Below are positions 1 to 9,278 of a stretch of 64,000 nucleotides of DNA, one piece after another. This DNA comes from Ramlibacter rhizophilus (lineage in GTDB: Bacteria; Pseudomonadota; Gammaproteobacteria; Burkholderiales; Burkholderiaceae_C), in assembly GCF_004681965.1 (NCBI RefSeq), contig NZ_SMLL01000009.1, positions 124,001 to 188,000 of the forward strand, written 5' to 3'. Under the pieces are notes generated by a model. It saw nothing but the letters and a program-made list of their open reading frames with translations, searched no databases and was not told where the DNA came from. The first letter of the stretch is position 1; each line of letters starts with the position of its first letter. The translations under genes were made by a program, and so were the position numbers.

Positions 1-1
1 G

Positions 2-313
2 ATGTTCCTGTTGCTGCCCTTCATCATCTGGCTGTTCGACACCTCGGTGTCCTCCGAGATCTCCTTCGCGCGCTTTCGCGCTGCCTTCGAGAGCGGGCTG
101 GGCTTCGTTCCGGGCTGGTTCATCAAGCTGGTGGCCCTGGCGCTGATCTGGTCCTACCTGCACCACTTCATCGCGGGCGTGCGCCACGTCTGGATGGACA
201 CCCACCACGCAGCGGTCACCAAGCAGCGCGGCGGGATGTCGGCCAAGGTGACCCTGGTGCTGGCGCTCGTCCTCACCGTGGTCCTGGGCGCCAAGCTGTT
301 CGGGCTGTACTGA
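2..313 (+). CDS. sdhC: Succinate dehydrogenase cytochrome b556 subunit, 5'-truncated by window edge
   Basis: Membrane anchor of complex II; with SdhD it binds haem b and ubiquinone and holds SdhAB at the inner membrane. The 103 visible residues lack the N-terminus, since SdhC is usually 125-145 residues; the Met at position 2 is probably internal. Visible are hydrophobic segments around residues 1-12, 38-58 and 80-100, and the family motif LHHFIAGVRHVWMD (about 53-66), whose first His residues include the expected haem ligand. It is followed after 23 nt by sdhD in the order sdhCDAB. The assignment is firm; only the true start is unknown. Confidence 0.95.
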   Translation: MFLLLPFIIWLFDTSVSSEISFARFRAAFESGLGFVPGWFIKLVALALIWSYLHHFIAGVRHVWMDTHHAAVTKQRGGMSAKVTLVLALVLTVVLGAKLFGLY

Positions 314-336
314 ATCCACAGGGAAAGACAATTCAA

Positions 337-702
337 ATGACCGTGAACTACGGCTCCAAGCGCACCGTCGTCGGTGCGCACTACGGCATGCGCGACTGGC
401 TCAGCCAGCGGGTCACCGCGGTGATCATGGCCCTCTTCACCGTGCTGGTGCTGGCGCAGGTGATCTTCACCCGCGGCCCCATCGGCTACGACACCTGGGC
501 CGGCATCTTCGCCAGCCAGTGGATGAAGGTGCTCACCTTCGCCACCGTCATCGCCCTCATCTACCACGTGTGGGTCGGCATGCGCGACGTGCTGATGGAC
601 TACGTCAAGCCGGTGGGCATCCGCCTGGCGCTGCAGATCTTCGTCATCGTCTGGCTGGTGGGTTGCGCCGGCTGGATCATCCAGGTCCTGTGGAGGGTCT
701 GA
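337..702 (+). CDS. sdhD: Succinate dehydrogenase hydrophobic anchor subunit
   Basis: Second membrane anchor of complex II (121 aa). Three hydrophobic segments are seen at about residues 25-45, 60-80 and 95-118. The segment LIYHVWVGMRDVLMDY (74-89) carries His77, which corresponds to the haem ligand, and the Asp88-Tyr89 pair that matches the quinone-site residues of Escherichia coli SdhD. It lies 23 nt after sdhC and 7 nt before sdhA, so it is part of one operon. The length is normal for the family. Confidence 0.95.
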   Translation: MTVNYGSKRTVVGAHYGMRDWLSQRVTAVIMALFTVLVLAQVIFTRGPIGYDTWAGIFASQWMKVLTFATVIALIYHVWVGMRDVLMDYVKPVGIRLALQIFVIVWLVGCAGWIIQVLWRV

Positions 703-709
703 GCAAGTC

Positions 710-2518
710 ATGAGCTACACCGCCAAGAACATCACCAAGCGCAAGTTCGACGTCGTCATCGTCGGGGCCGGCGGCTCCGGCATGCGCGCCTCCCTGCAGC
801 TCGCCCGCGCCGGCCTGAACGTGGCCGTGCTCACCAAGGTCTTCCCCACCCGCTCGCACACCGTGGCTGCCCAGGGCGGCATTGGTGCATCGCTGGGCAA
901 CATGTCGGAGGACAACTGGCACTACCACTTCTACGACACCGTCAAGGGCTCGGACTGGCTGGGTGACCAGGACGCGATCGAGTTCATGTGCCGCGAAGCG
1001 CCCAAGGTCGTCTATGACCTGGAGCACATGGGCATGCCCTTCGACCGCAATGCGGACGGCACCATCTACCAGCGTCCGTTCGGCGGCCACACGGCCAACT
1101 ACGGCGAAAAGCCCGTGCAGCGCGCCTGCGCCGCGGCCGACCGCACCGGCCACGCCATGCTGCACACCCTGTACCAGCAGAACGTGAAGGCCCGCACAAG
1201 CTTCTTCGTCGAGTGGATGGCGCTGGACCTGATCCGCGACGCAGAAGGCGACGTGGTGGGCGTCACCGCGCTGGAGATGGAAACCGGCGACCTGCACATC
1301 CTGGAAGCCAAGACCACGCTGCTGGCCACGGGCGGCGCCGGGCGCATCTTCGCCGCCTCCACCAACGCCTTCATCAACACCGGCGACGGACTGGGCATGG
1401 CGGCGCGCGCCGGCATCCCGCTGGAGGACATGGAGTTCTGGCAGTTCCACCCCACCGGCGTGGCCGGCGCGGGCGTGCTGCTCACCGAAGGCTGCCGCGG
1501 CGAGGGCGCCATCCTGCTCAATAGCAACGGCGAGCGCTTCATGGAGCGCTATGCGCCCACGCTCAAGGACCTGGCGCCGCGCGACTTCGTCTCGCGCTCC
1601 ATGGACCAGGAGATCAAGGAAGGTCGCGGCTGCGGTCCCAACAAGGACTACGTGCTGCTCAAGCTGGACCACCTGGGCGCAGAGACCATCCACAAGCGCC
1701 TGCCCTCGGTGTACGAGATCGGCGTCAACTTCGCCAACGTGGACATCACGCGCGAGCCGATCCCGGTCGTGCCCACCATCCACTACCAGATGGGTGGCAT
1801 CCCCACCAACATCCACGGCCAGGTCGTGGTGCAAAAGGGCGAGGAGCACAACGCGGTGGTCAACGGCCTCTACGCCGTGGGCGAGTGCTCCTGCGTGAGC
1901 GTGCACGGCGCCAACCGCCTGGGCACCAACTCGCTGCTGGACCTGCTGGTCTTCGGCCGCGCGGCAGGCAACCACATCGTCGAGTTCAACGACAAGAACC
2001 GCACCCACAAGCCGCTGCCGGCCGATGCCGCCGAGCGCACGCTGGAGCGCCTGAACCGGCTCGAGTCCGCCGCCTCCGGCGAGTACGCCCAGGACGTGGC
2101 CAACGACATCCGCGCCAGCATGCAGCTGCACGCCGGGGTGTTCCGCACGCAGGCCGGCATGGACGAGGGCGTGGCCAAGATCGCCGCCATCCGCGAGCGC
2201 GTGGGCGCCATCGCCATGAAGGACAAGTCGCGCGTCTTCAACACCACCCGCGTCGAGGCGCTGGAGGTGGAGAACCTCATCGAATGCGCGCAGGCCACCA
2301 TGGTCTCGGCCGCGGCCCGCAAGGAGTGCCGCGGCGCCCACACGGTGAGCGACTACGAGCGCCCGGCGGACGACCCGGTCGCGCCGCTCGGCCGCGACGA
2401 CGCCAACTGGATGAAGCACAGCCTGTGGCACAGCGAGGGCAACCACCTGAGCTACAAGCCCGTGAAGCTCAAGCCGCTCACGGTCGAGTCGGTGCCGCCC
2501 AAGGTTCGTACGTTCTAG
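710..2518 (+). CDS. sdhA: Succinate dehydrogenase flavoprotein subunit
   Basis: Catalytic subunit of complex II: oxidises succinate to fumarate and passes electrons through covalent FAD to SdhB. At 602 aa it has the usual length. The Rossmann motif GAGGSG is at 19-24. His50 in RSHTVAAQGG is the FAD-linking histidine, covalently flavinylated with help from SdhE, which is encoded downstream. HPTG begins at His247, and Arg291 in PRDF matches the catalytic proton shuttle. The C-terminal half holds HGANRLGTNSLLDLLVFG, typical of the family. It sits between sdhD and sdhB, with 52 nt before sdhB. Confidence 0.98.
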   Translation: MSYTAKNITKRKFDVVIVGAGGSGMRASLQLARAGLNVAVLTKVFPTRSHTVAAQGGIGASLGNMSEDNWHYHFYDTVKGSDWLGDQDAIEFMCREAPKVVYDLEHMGMPFDRNADGTIYQRPFGGHTANYGEKPVQRACAAADRTGHAMLHTLYQQNVKARTSFFVEWMALDLIRDAEGDVVGVTALEMETGDLHILEAKTTLLATGGAGRIFAASTNAFINTGDGLGMAARAGIPLEDMEFWQFHPTGVAGAGVLLTEGCRGEGAILLNSNGERFMERYAPTLKDLAPRDFVSRSMDQEIKEGRGCGPNKDYVLLKLDHLGAETIHKRLPSVYEIGVNFANVDITREPIPVVPTIHYQMGGIPTNIHGQVVVQKGEEHNAVVNGLYAVGECSCVSVHGANRLGTNSLLDLLVFGRAAGNHIVEFNDKNRTHKPLPADAAERTLERLNRLESAASGEYAQDVANDIRASMQLHAGVFRTQAGMDEGVAKIAAIRERVGAIAMKDKSRVFNTTRVEALEVENLIECAQATMVSAAARKECRGAHTVSDYERPADDPVAPLGRDDANWMKHSLWHSEGNHLSYKPVKLKPLTVESVPPKVRTF

Positions 2519-2570
2519 TACGTACTGGCCGCCGCACTGCCCAGCACCTAGATTCCCGGAACACCGAGCC

Positions 2571-3275
2571 ATGCAAAAACGCACTTTCCAGATCTACCGC
2601 TACGACCCGGACAAGGACGCCAAGCCGTACATGCAGACCGTCGAGATCGAGCTCGACGGCAACGAGCGCATGCTGCTGGACGCGCTGATGAAGCTCAAGG
2701 CGCAGGACCCCACCCTGTCCTTCCGCCGCTCCTGCCGCGAAGGCGTGTGCGGTTCCGACGCCATGAACATCAATGGCAAGAACGGCCTGGCGTGCCTGAC
2801 GAACATGCGCACGCTCAAGGACCCGATCGTGCTCAAGCCGCTGCCGGGCCTGCCGGTGGTGCGCGACCTGATCGTGGACATGACGCAGTTCTTCGCGCAG
2901 TACCACTCCATCAAGCCCTACCTGGTCAACGACACCATTCCGCCGGACCGCGAGCGCCTGCAGTCGCCCGAGGAACGCGAGGAACTCGACGGCCTGTACG
3001 AGTGCATCCTGTGCGCCAGCTGCTCCACCAGCTGCCCGAGCTTCTGGTGGAACCCGGACAAGTTCGTCGGCCCGGCGGGCCTGCTGCAGGCCTACCGCTT
3101 CATCGCCGACAGCCGCGACCAGGCCACCGGCGAGCGGCTGGACAACCTGGAAGACCCCTACCGCCTGTTCCGCTGCCATACCATCATGAACTGCGTCGAT
3201 GTCTGCCCCAAGGGCCTGAACCCGGCCATGGCCATCGGCAAGATCAAGGAACTGATGGTGCGCCGCGCCGTCTAG
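2571..3275 (+). CDS. sdhB: Succinate dehydrogenase iron-sulfur subunit
   Basis: Electron-transfer subunit of complex II (234 aa). The plant-type [2Fe-2S] ligands are Cys55, Cys60, Asp63 and Cys75; the Asp in third place is as in Escherichia coli SdhB. The [4Fe-4S] and [3Fe-4S] clusters are held by Cys145, 148, 151, 155 and by Cys202, 208, 212 in ECILCASCSTSCP and CHTIMNCVDVCPKG. Length and motif spacing are canonical. It is followed after 9 nt by the SdhE gene, so complex II and its assembly factor are made together. Confidence 0.98.
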   Translation: MQKRTFQIYRYDPDKDAKPYMQTVEIELDGNERMLLDALMKLKAQDPTLSFRRSCREGVCGSDAMNINGKNGLACLTNMRTLKDPIVLKPLPGLPVVRDLIVDMTQFFAQYHSIKPYLVNDTIPPDRERLQSPEEREELDGLYECILCASCSTSCPSFWWNPDKFVGPAGLLQAYRFIADSRDQATGERLDNLEDPYRLFRCHTIMNCVDVCPKGLNPAMAIGKIKELMVRRAV

Positions 3276-3284
3276 CCAACTGAC

Positions 3285-3548
3285 ATGAGCGAAGCGCTGC
3301 TGGACGAGCGGGGATTGAGCAAGCTCAGGTGGCGCTGCCGCCGGGGCCTGCTGGAGAACGACCTGTTCCTCCAGCGCTTCTTCGAGCGGCACGAAGCGCA
3401 CCTGACGGTGCGGCAGGCCCAGGCGCTGGAACAGCTGATGCAGCTGCCGGACAACGACCTGCTGGACCTGATGCTTCGCCGCACCGAACCCGCAGGCGAG
3501 TTCGACACCGCCGACGTGAAAGAAGTGGTCGCCATGCTGCGGACCTGA
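3285..3548 (+). CDS. sdhE: FAD assembly factor SdhE
   Basis: Small soluble protein (87 aa, family formerly DUF339/YgfY) that promotes covalent attachment of FAD to SdhA. The diagnostic RGxxE motif is present as RGLLE at residues 20-24, inside a short all-helical domain. Placement directly between sdhB and gltA fits, as it is often encoded with complex II in proteobacteria. The alternative name succinate dehydrogenase assembly factor 2 refers to the same family. Confidence 0.93.
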   Translation: MSEALLDERGLSKLRWRCRRGLLENDLFLQRFFERHEAHLTVRQAQALEQLMQLPDNDLLDLMLRRTEPAGEFDTADVKEVVAMLRT

Positions 3549-3567
3549 GACCCGAGAGGAACACCCA

Positions 3568-4878
3568 ATGAAACTCGCCGACAACAAAGCCACCCTGTCC
3601 TTCGCCAACGGCAGCCCCAGCGTGGAGCTGCCCGTCTACTCGGGCACCATCGGTCCGGACGTCATCGACATCCGCAAGCTGTACGCGCAGACCGGCATGT
3701 TCACGTACGACCCGGGCTTCCTGTCCACGGCCTCGTGCCAGTCCACCATCACCTACATCGACGGTGACAAGGGCGAGCTGCTGTACCGCGGCTACCCCAT
3801 CGAGCAGCTGGCCACGCAGTGCGACTTCCTGGAGACCTGCCACCTGCTGTTGTACGGCGAGCTGCCCGACGAGAAGGCCAAGGACGAATTCACCCGCCGC
3901 GTGACCCTGCACACCATGGTCAACGAGCAGATGCAGTTCTTCCTGCGCGGCTTCCGGCGGGACGCCCACCCCATGGCGGTCATGACCGGCCTGGTGGGAG
4001 CGCTCTCGGCCTTCTATCACGACAGCACGGACATCAATAACCCCGAGCACCGCGAGATCTCGGCCATCCGCCTGATCGCCAAGATGCCCACGCTGGTGGC
4101 CATGGCCTACAAGTACGCCACCGGCCAGCCGTACATCTATCCCAAGAACTCGCTGTCGTACACCGCGAACTTCATGCGCATGATGTTCGCCACGCCCTGC
4201 GAGGAGTACGAGCCCAACGACGTGCTGGTGCGCGCGCTGGACCGCATCTTCATCCTGCACGCCGACCACGAGCAGAACGCCTCCACCTCCACGGTGCGCC
4301 TGTGCGGCTCCTCGGGCACCAACCCCTTCGCCGCCATCGCGGCCGGCGTGGCCTGCCTCTGGGGCCCGGCCCACGGCGGCGCCAACGAGGCGGCCCTGAA
4401 CATGCTGCACGACATCCAGCGCCAGGGCGGCGTGGACAAGATCGGCGAGTTCATCAAACAGGTCAAGGACAAGAACTCCGGCATCAAGCTCATGGGCTTC
4501 GGCCACCGGGTCTACAAGAACTACGACCCGCGCGCCAAGCTCATGCAGGAGACCTGCCGCGAGGTGCTGGCCGAGCTGGGCCTGGAGAACGACCCGCTCT
4601 TCAAGCTGGCCATGGCCCTGGAGAAGATCGCGCTGGAAGACGAGTACTTCGTCTCTCGCAAGCTCTACCCGAACGTGGACTTCTACTCCGGCATCGTCCA
4701 GCGCGCCATCGGCATCCCGGTGAGCCTGTTCACGGCCATCTTCGCCCTGGCCCGCACCGTCGGCTGGATCGCCCAGCTCAACGAGATGATCGCCGACCCC
4801 GAGTACAAGATCGGCCGCCCGCGCCAGCTGTACAGCGGCTCGGTCAAGCGCGACGTGAGGCCGATCGGGCAGCGCTGA
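3568..4878 (+). CDS. gltA: Citrate synthase (type II, hexameric)
   Basis: Condenses acetyl-CoA and oxaloacetate to citrate, the entry step of the TCA cycle (436 aa). The catalytic triad is visible as His269 in GPAHGG, His313 in [14 protein letters not shown] and Asp371 in NVDFYSG, matching His264, His305 and Asp362 of Escherichia coli. The N-terminal beta-rich domain typical of NADH-sensitive Gram-negative enzymes is present. A good ribosome site (GAGAGGAA) lies 8-15 nt upstream of the ATG. It is the last gene of the sdh group and is closed by a terminator at 4901. Confidence 0.98.
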   Translation: MKLADNKATLSFANGSPSVELPVYSGTIGPDVIDIRKLYAQTGMFTYDPGFLSTASCQSTITYIDGDKGELLYRGYPIEQLATQCDFLETCHLLLYGELPDEKAKDEFTRRVTLHTMVNEQMQFFLRGFRRDAHPMAVMTGLVGALSAFYHDSTDINNPEHREISAIRLIAKMPTLVAMAYKYATGQPYIYPKNSLSYTANFMRMMFATPCEEYEPNDVLVRALDRIFILHADHEQNASTSTVRLCGSSGTNPFAAIAAGVACLWGPAHGGANEAALNMLHDIQRQGGVDKIGEFIKQVKDKNSGIKLMGFGHRVYKNYDPRAKLMQETCREVLAELGLENDPLFKLAMALEKIALEDEYFVSRKLYPNVDFYSGIVQRAIGIPVSLFTAIFALARTVGWIAQLNEMIADPEYKIGRPRQLYSGSVKRDVRPIGQR

Positions 4879-4900
4879 TTCCGGCTTCGGCCTGGGGAAC

Positions 4901-4929
4901 AAAGGCCCGCTCCGGCGGGCCTTTTTCTT
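4901..4929 (+). terminator. Intrinsic terminator after gltA
   Basis: A perfect 10-bp stem, AAAGGCCCGC (4901-4910) with GCGGGCCTTT (4915-4924), and a TCCG tetraloop are followed by a T-rich run. It lies 22 nt after the gltA stop and before the convergent Bug receptor gene. Confidence 0.9.
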
Positions 4930-4957
4930 GGCCGTCGCGCTTGTGTCAAGAAGCTAC

Positions 4958-5920
4958 TCAGTCCAGCGTCACCCCGGCTTCGCGGATGACCTTGCTCCAC
5001 TTGGCCGTCTCGTCGGCGATGAACTTGTTGAACTCCGCCGGACTGTTGCCCACCGGGATGGTGCCCATGGTGTCCAGGCGCGCCTTGACATCGTCCATCT
5101 TCACGACGGCCGCGATCGCCTCGGCCATGCGCTCGACGATCGGCGCCGGCGTGCCGGCGGGGGCGAGCATGCCGGCCCAGGTGCTCGTCACGTAGCCGGG
5201 GATGCCCTGCTCGATGAAGGTGGGGACGTCGGGCAGCGCCGCGAGGCGCTTGTCGCTCGCCACGCCGAGCAGGCGCACCTTGCCCGCCTTGCCGGGTGCA
5301 ATGAGGCCCTGCGCGGCGTCGCCGAACAGCTGGATCTGCCCGCCCAGCAGGTCCGTGAACGCCGCCGCGGACCCGCGGTAGGGGACGTGGACCATCTGCG
5401 TGCCGGTCACCGACTTCAGCAGTTCGGTGGACAGGTGCACGGCCGAGCCGTTGCCGCTGGAGCCGTAGCTGATCTTGCCCGGGTTGGCCTTGGCGTAGGC
5501 GACCAGTTCCTTGGCGTTCTTGAAGGGCCCGTCGTTGTTGGCGGCGTAGATCAGCGGCGACACGCCGATCAGCGACACACCGGTCACGTCTTTCGGGTCG
5601 TAGGGCAGCTTCTTGTACAGCGTCGTATTGGCCGCGTGCGCGGCGATGACGACCGCGAAGGTGCTGCCGTCCGGCGCCGCCTTGGCCAGCGTGTCCACGG
5701 CCACGATGCCGTTGGCGCCCGGCTTGTTCTCGACGATCACCGGCTGGCCGAGCCGCGCCTGCAGCTTGTCGGAGATCAAGCGGGCCGTGATGTCGGTGAA
5801 CCCGCCCGGCGGGTAACCCACCAGCACCTTGATCGGACGCGAAGGCCAGGCAGGCTGCGCGTGCGCGAACGGCGCGGCGACGGTGGCCGCGAGGGCGGCG
5901 GTGAAGTGGCGGCGTTGCAT
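4958..5920 (-). CDS. Tripartite tricarboxylate transporter-type periplasmic receptor (Bug family)
   Basis: Periplasmic solute-binding protein of the TctC/Bug family (320 aa from the chosen start). The N-terminus MQRRHFTAALAATVAAPFAHAQ is a cleavable signal with a twin Arg, and the start is supported by a strong AAGGAGA site upstream on the minus strand; a longer reading frame exists but adds implausible sequence. Family features include YPPGGFTDITARL, the loop with GSSGNGSAVHLS, and PYRGSAAAFTDLLGGQ. No TctA/TctB membrane genes lie nearby, which is usual for the many orphan Bug proteins of Burkholderiales. Its ligand cannot be told from sequence. Confidence 0.9.
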   Translation of the reverse strand: MQRRHFTAALAATVAAPFAHAQPAWPSRPIKVLVGYPPGGFTDITARLISDKLQARLGQPVIVENKPGANGIVAVDTLAKAAPDGSTFAVVIAAHAANTTLYKKLPYDPKDVTGVSLIGVSPLIYAANNDGPFKNAKELVAYAKANPGKISYGSSGNGSAVHLSTELLKSVTGTQMVHVPYRGSAAAFTDLLGGQIQLFGDAAQGLIAPGKAGKVRLLGVASDKRLAALPDVPTFIEQGIPGYVTSTWAGMLAPAGTPAPIVERMAEAIAAVVKMDDVKARLDTMGTIPVGNSPAEFNKFIADETAKWSKVIREAGVTLD

Positions 5921-6043
5921 GGAATTCGTCTCCTTTTGCGATTGCTGATCGAGCCACTTCGGATTGCATGCCATTTCCATGCCGCGTCCAGTCACTTGGT
6001 GGACACGGCCTGCACAGTCCTTTTGGAGTGCCTCTGCCACAGC

Positions 6044-6076
6044 AAAGACAAGAGGCCCGCATCAGCGAGCCTCTTG
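6044..6076 (-). terminator. Probable terminator of the GYD gene
   Basis: Stem CAAGAGGC (6049-6056) with GCCTCTTG (6069-6076) and a 12-nt loop. Read on the minus strand it lies 50 nt after the GYD stop codon and is followed by TCTTTG, a weak U-tract. The loop is rather large, so confidence is moderate. Confidence 0.5.
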
Positions 6077-6126
6077 CGTCCTGCGGACAGCCATCGCACC
6101 GGCTGCCCACATCGTCTGCGCGTGAC

Positions 6127-6456
6127 TCACGCGCTCGTCGGCGCCTGATAGTTCGCCCCGCGTGCCTTCTTCTGTGCCTGCAGGAATTCCTGCGCGGACA
6201 GCAGCCGCGTGGTCTTGTAGCTGCGCAGGTGCCCGGGCGCGCTGACGGCTAGTGCCAGGGCGGCCGCCGTGACGTCGTCGGGAGCCGAATAGACACCGAC
6301 CACGTCGTACTCGCCGAGACAGAAGTCCAGGCTTTCCAACTTCCCTTCCATCTTTTCGACCAGGGCCTTGAGGCCGGCGACCCGGTCCTGGGGATTGCTG
6401 ATGAACGCCGCCGCGGCAGCGGAGGTGTAGGACGCCTGGACGAGGTAGCGGGGCAT
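6127..6456 (-). CDS. GYD domain-containing protein
   Basis: Small soluble protein of 109 aa of the GYD family, named for a Gly-Tyr-Asp motif seen here as LGEYDVVGVY at about 47-56. The opening MPRYLVQASYTSA and the central DRVAGLKALVEKMEGKLESL are typical; the fold is expected to be a ferredoxin-like alpha/beta dimer. The start is chosen because a strong AAGGAGG site precedes this ATG, whereas the in-frame extension upstream looks like shadow sequence. It is transcribed alone, divergently from the LysR gene. No biochemical function is established for the family that I can assign here. Confidence 0.85.
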   Translation of the reverse strand: MPRYLVQASYTSAAAAAFISNPQDRVAGLKALVEKMEGKLESLDFCLGEYDVVGVYSAPDDVTAAALALAVSAPGHLRSYKTTRLLSAQEFLQAQKKARGANYQAPTSA

Positions 6457-6757
6457 GGTGGCCTCCTTGGAAAACGACATCAGCGCCGATGGATTCCCGG
6501 GCGCCAGTCCGGGAACGTCGCCTGCGCACCCGGGTTGGCCGGCGGCGCTGAAGGTCCGGCCAAGCCGCATTGAGCGCGCCGCGACCCGCTTCGTAAACAG
6601 CGGCTTTGTACGGTGGCGCGAGCGATGCAACAGGGTGTGCGGCCCCGGCCAAACGGCCGCCAGCGATCCGGAACCACGCACGCACCCTTCGCCAAAAGAG
6701 AAATCACCCGGCCTTCGCTCTGAGAAAATCGGCGATTCCCTTCGCAGATCGCGACAC
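6457..6757. other. Divergent intergenic region, GYD gene / LysR gene
   Basis: About 300 bp without a convincing gene. Both neighbouring genes start outward, so it must hold their promoters and possibly the LysR operator. I found no clear -35/-10 pair or palindromic T-N11-A box that I would defend. Confidence 0.4.
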
Positions 6758-7681
6758 GTGCCGCCCGACCGCAGCTTCATCCGCCGGCTTGACCTCACCT
6801 CCTTGCAGCTGTTCATGGCGGCCGGCGAGCTGGGCAGCATCGGGCGCGCGGCCGAGCAGGAGTCGCTGGCCAATTCCGCCGCCAGCAAGCGCATCAGCGA
6901 CCTGGAAGACGCCGTGGGCACGCCGCTGTTCTACCGGCGCGCCCGGGGGGTCGAGCTGACCCCGGCCGGCCAGACGCTGCTGCATCACGCGCGCGCCGTC
7001 CAGTTCAACCTGGAGCGCATGCAGGCGGACCTCAGCGACTACGCCGAAGGCGTGCGCGGCCACGTGCGCGTGCACGCCACCATCTCGGCCATCGTGCAGT
7101 TCCTGCCCGAGGACCTGGCGGCTTTCGCCGAACACCACCGCGAGGTGAGGATCGACCTGAGCGAGCACCTCAGTGCCGACGTCGTCCGCGCCGTGCGCGA
7201 AGGCCACTGCGACCTGGGCATCTGCCACCTGCCGGCCGAGGCCGGCGACCTGGCCCTGCGCGCCTACCGGCAGGACCGGCTGGTGCTCGCCGTCCCGAGC
7301 GGCCATGCGCTCGCGCGGCTGGCGCGGGTGGCGTTCGCCGACACGCTGGATTTCGACCACCTCGGGCTTCACAGCAACAGCTCCATCAACCTGGCCATGA
7401 GCCGCGCCGCGCACGAGGCGGGCCGGCCGCTGCGGCTTCGCATGCAGGTCACCGGCCTGGACGCCCTGTGCCGCATGGTCCAAAGCGGGCTGGGCATCGG
7501 CCTGGTGCCCGACCGCGCCTTCGAGCTGCTGGCCCCCATGGGCGGCCTCGAAGCCGTGCCGCTGACCGACGCCTGGGCCCTGCGCGAGCTGCAGCTCGTG
7601 GCCCGCGATTTCGCCACCCTGCCCGCTACCGCACGCCTGCTGGCCGAACACCTCGGCGCACAGGTGCGCACCGCTCCTTAG
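6758..7681 (+). CDS. LysR-family transcriptional regulator
   Basis: LysR-type regulator (307 aa from a GTG start). The winged helix-turn-helix spans about residues 12-70: [20 protein letters not shown], then [20 protein letters not shown] and RGVELTPAG. The effector-binding domain follows from about 95 to 295. The GTG at 6758 gives the usual family length; the frame stays open further upstream but without LysR-like residues. The stop codon lies 26 nt before leuC. Co-transcription with leuC is possible but a separate leuC promoter is also plausible. Neither target genes nor effector can be deduced from sequence. Confidence 0.88.
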   Translation: MPPDRSFIRRLDLTSLQLFMAAGELGSIGRAAEQESLANSAASKRISDLEDAVGTPLFYRRARGVELTPAGQTLLHHARAVQFNLERMQADLSDYAEGVRGHVRVHATISAIVQFLPEDLAAFAEHHREVRIDLSEHLSADVVRAVREGHCDLGICHLPAEAGDLALRAYRQDRLVLAVPSGHALARLARVAFADTLDFDHLGLHSNSSINLAMSRAAHEAGRPLRLRMQVTGLDALCRMVQSGLGIGLVPDRAFELLAPMGGLEAVPLTDAWALRELQLVARDFATLPATARLLAEHLGAQVRTAP

Positions 7682-7684
7682 AAT
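7679..7684 (+). promoter_or_regulatory. Possible -10 element for leuC
   Basis: TAGAAT overlaps the TAG stop of the LysR gene and lies 23 nt before the leuC ATG. No good -35 is visible, so this is a weak call. Confidence 0.25.
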
Positions 7685-7707
7685 TCCTGACCCGAAAAGG
7701 CCTCATC

Positions 7708-9129
7708 ATGGGACGCACCCTCTACGACAAGATCTGGGACGAGCACGTCATCCACGCGGAGGAGGACGGCACCGCCATCCTCTACATCGACCGCCACCTG
7801 GTGCATGAAGTCACCAGCCCCCAGGCCTTCGAGGGCCTGCGCGAGAGCGGCCGCAAGGTCTGGCGCGTCAGCAGCGTGGTGGCCACGGCCGACCACAACA
7901 CGCCCACCACCGGCTGGGAACGCGGCTACGACGGCATCACCGACCCGATCTCCAAGGAGCAGGTCACCACGCTGGACAAGAACATCAAGGAGTTCGGCGC
8001 GGCCGCCTACTTCCCGTTCCTCTCCAAGCGCCAGGGCATCGTGCACGTGATCGGCCCCGAGCAGGGCGCCACGCTTCCGGGCATGACGGTGGTCTGCGGC
8101 GACTCGCACACCTCCACGCATGGCGCCTTCGGTGCGCTGGCCCACGGCATCGGCACCAGCGAGGTGGAGCACGTGCTGGCCACGCAGACCCTGCTGGCCA
8201 AGAAGGCGAAGAACATGCTGGTGAAGGTGAACGGCACGCTCGCGCGCGGCATCACCGCCAAGGACGTGGTGCTGGCCATCATCGGCAAGATCGGCACCGC
8301 CGGGGGCACCGGCTACACCATCGAGTTCGGCGGCTCGGCCATCCGCTCGCTCACCATGGAAGGCCGCATGACGGTGTGCAACATGGCCATCGAGGCGGGC
8401 GCGCGCGCGGGCCTGGTGGCGGTGGACGACAAGACCATCGAGTACGTGAAGGGCCGCCCGCTGGCGCCCACCGGCGTCGCCTGGGAGCAGGCGGTCGCCT
8501 ACTGGCGCACGCTGCATTCCGACGCCGACGCGCACTGGGACGCGGTGGTCGAGCTCGACGCCGCGCAGATCGTGCCGCAGGTCACCTGGGGCACCTCGCC
8601 CGAGATGGTGCTGGGCATCGACGCGCGCGTGCCCGACCCCGACAAGGAAAAGGACGAGAGCCGCCGCGCCGCCATGGAGCGGGCCCTGGCCTACATGGGC
8701 CTGGAGCCGGGCAAGCCGCTGGCCGACGTGCACGTGGACAAGGTCTTCATCGGCTCGTGCACGAACAGCCGCATCGAGGACATGCGCGAGGCCGCGGCCG
8801 TGGTCAAGCGCCTGGGCCAGAAGGTGTCCCGCAACGTGAAGCTGGCGCTGGTGGTGCCGGGCTCCGGGCTGGTCAAGGAGCAGGCCGAGCGCGAGGGCCT
8901 GCACGAGATCTTCAAGGCCGCCGGCTTCGAGTGGCGCGAGCCCGGCTGCTCCATGTGCCTGGCCATGAACGCCGACCGGCTGGAGCCGGGCGAGCGCTGC
9001 GCCTCCACCAGCAACCGCAACTTCGAAGGCCGCCAGGGCGCCGGCGGCCGCACGCACCTGGTGTCCCCCGCCATGGCTGCCGCCGCGGCCGTGCATGGTC
9101 ACTTCGTCGATATCCGCCAGTTCGCCTGA
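7708..9129 (+). CDS. leuC: 3-isopropylmalate dehydratase large subunit
   Basis: Aconitase-family subunit that with LeuD isomerises 2-isopropylmalate to 3-isopropylmalate in leucine synthesis (473 aa). The [4Fe-4S] ligands are Cys351 in FIGSCTNSR and Cys414/Cys417 in GCSMC, matching the Escherichia coli spacing. The start [14 protein letters not shown] is the family N-terminus, although the frame is open well upstream inside the LysR gene. It is separated from leuD by a small entericidin-like gene, so the two subunits are still made from adjacent cistrons. Confidence 0.97.
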   Translation: MGRTLYDKIWDEHVIHAEEDGTAILYIDRHLVHEVTSPQAFEGLRESGRKVWRVSSVVATADHNTPTTGWERGYDGITDPISKEQVTTLDKNIKEFGAAAYFPFLSKRQGIVHVIGPEQGATLPGMTVVCGDSHTSTHGAFGALAHGIGTSEVEHVLATQTLLAKKAKNMLVKVNGTLARGITAKDVVLAIIGKIGTAGGTGYTIEFGGSAIRSLTMEGRMTVCNMAIEAGARAGLVAVDDKTIEYVKGRPLAPTGVAWEQAVAYWRTLHSDADAHWDAVVELDAAQIVPQVTWGTSPEMVLGIDARVPDPDKEKDESRRAAMERALAYMGLEPGKPLADVHVDKVFIGSCTNSRIEDMREAAAVVKRLGQKVSRNVKLALVVPGSGLVKEQAEREGLHEIFKAAGFEWREPGCSMCLAMNADRLEPGERCASTSNRNFEGRQGAGGRTHLVSPAMAAAAAVHGHFVDIRQFA

Positions 9130-9147
9130 TCCTTGAGGACAAACACC

Positions 9148-9273
9148 ATGAAGAAGTTCACCGCCCTCCTGCTGGCCGCCACCTTCGTGCTGGCCGGCTG
9201 CAACACCGTCCGTGGCATGGGCCAGGACATCCAGAAGGCCGGCAGCGCGCTCGAAGGCGCTGGCAAGAAGTAG
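9148..9273 (+). CDS. Entericidin A/B-family small lipoprotein
   Basis: A 41-residue peptide beginning [18 protein letters not shown]: a lipoprotein signal with lipobox LAGC, so the mature part starts at Cys18 and has only 24 residues. [20 protein letters not shown] matches the EcnA/EcnB pattern (NTxxGxGxDxxxxGxxxxxxA). A GAGGAC site lies upstream of the ATG. It sits 18 nt after leuC and 5 nt before leuD, so it should be co-transcribed. Escherichia coli EcnA/EcnB are described as an antidote/toxin lipoprotein pair under stationary-phase control; only one member is seen here, so function is open. Confidence 0.88.
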   Translation: MKKFTALLLAATFVLAGCNTVRGMGQDIQKAGSALEGAGKK

Positions 9274-9278
9274 CCACC

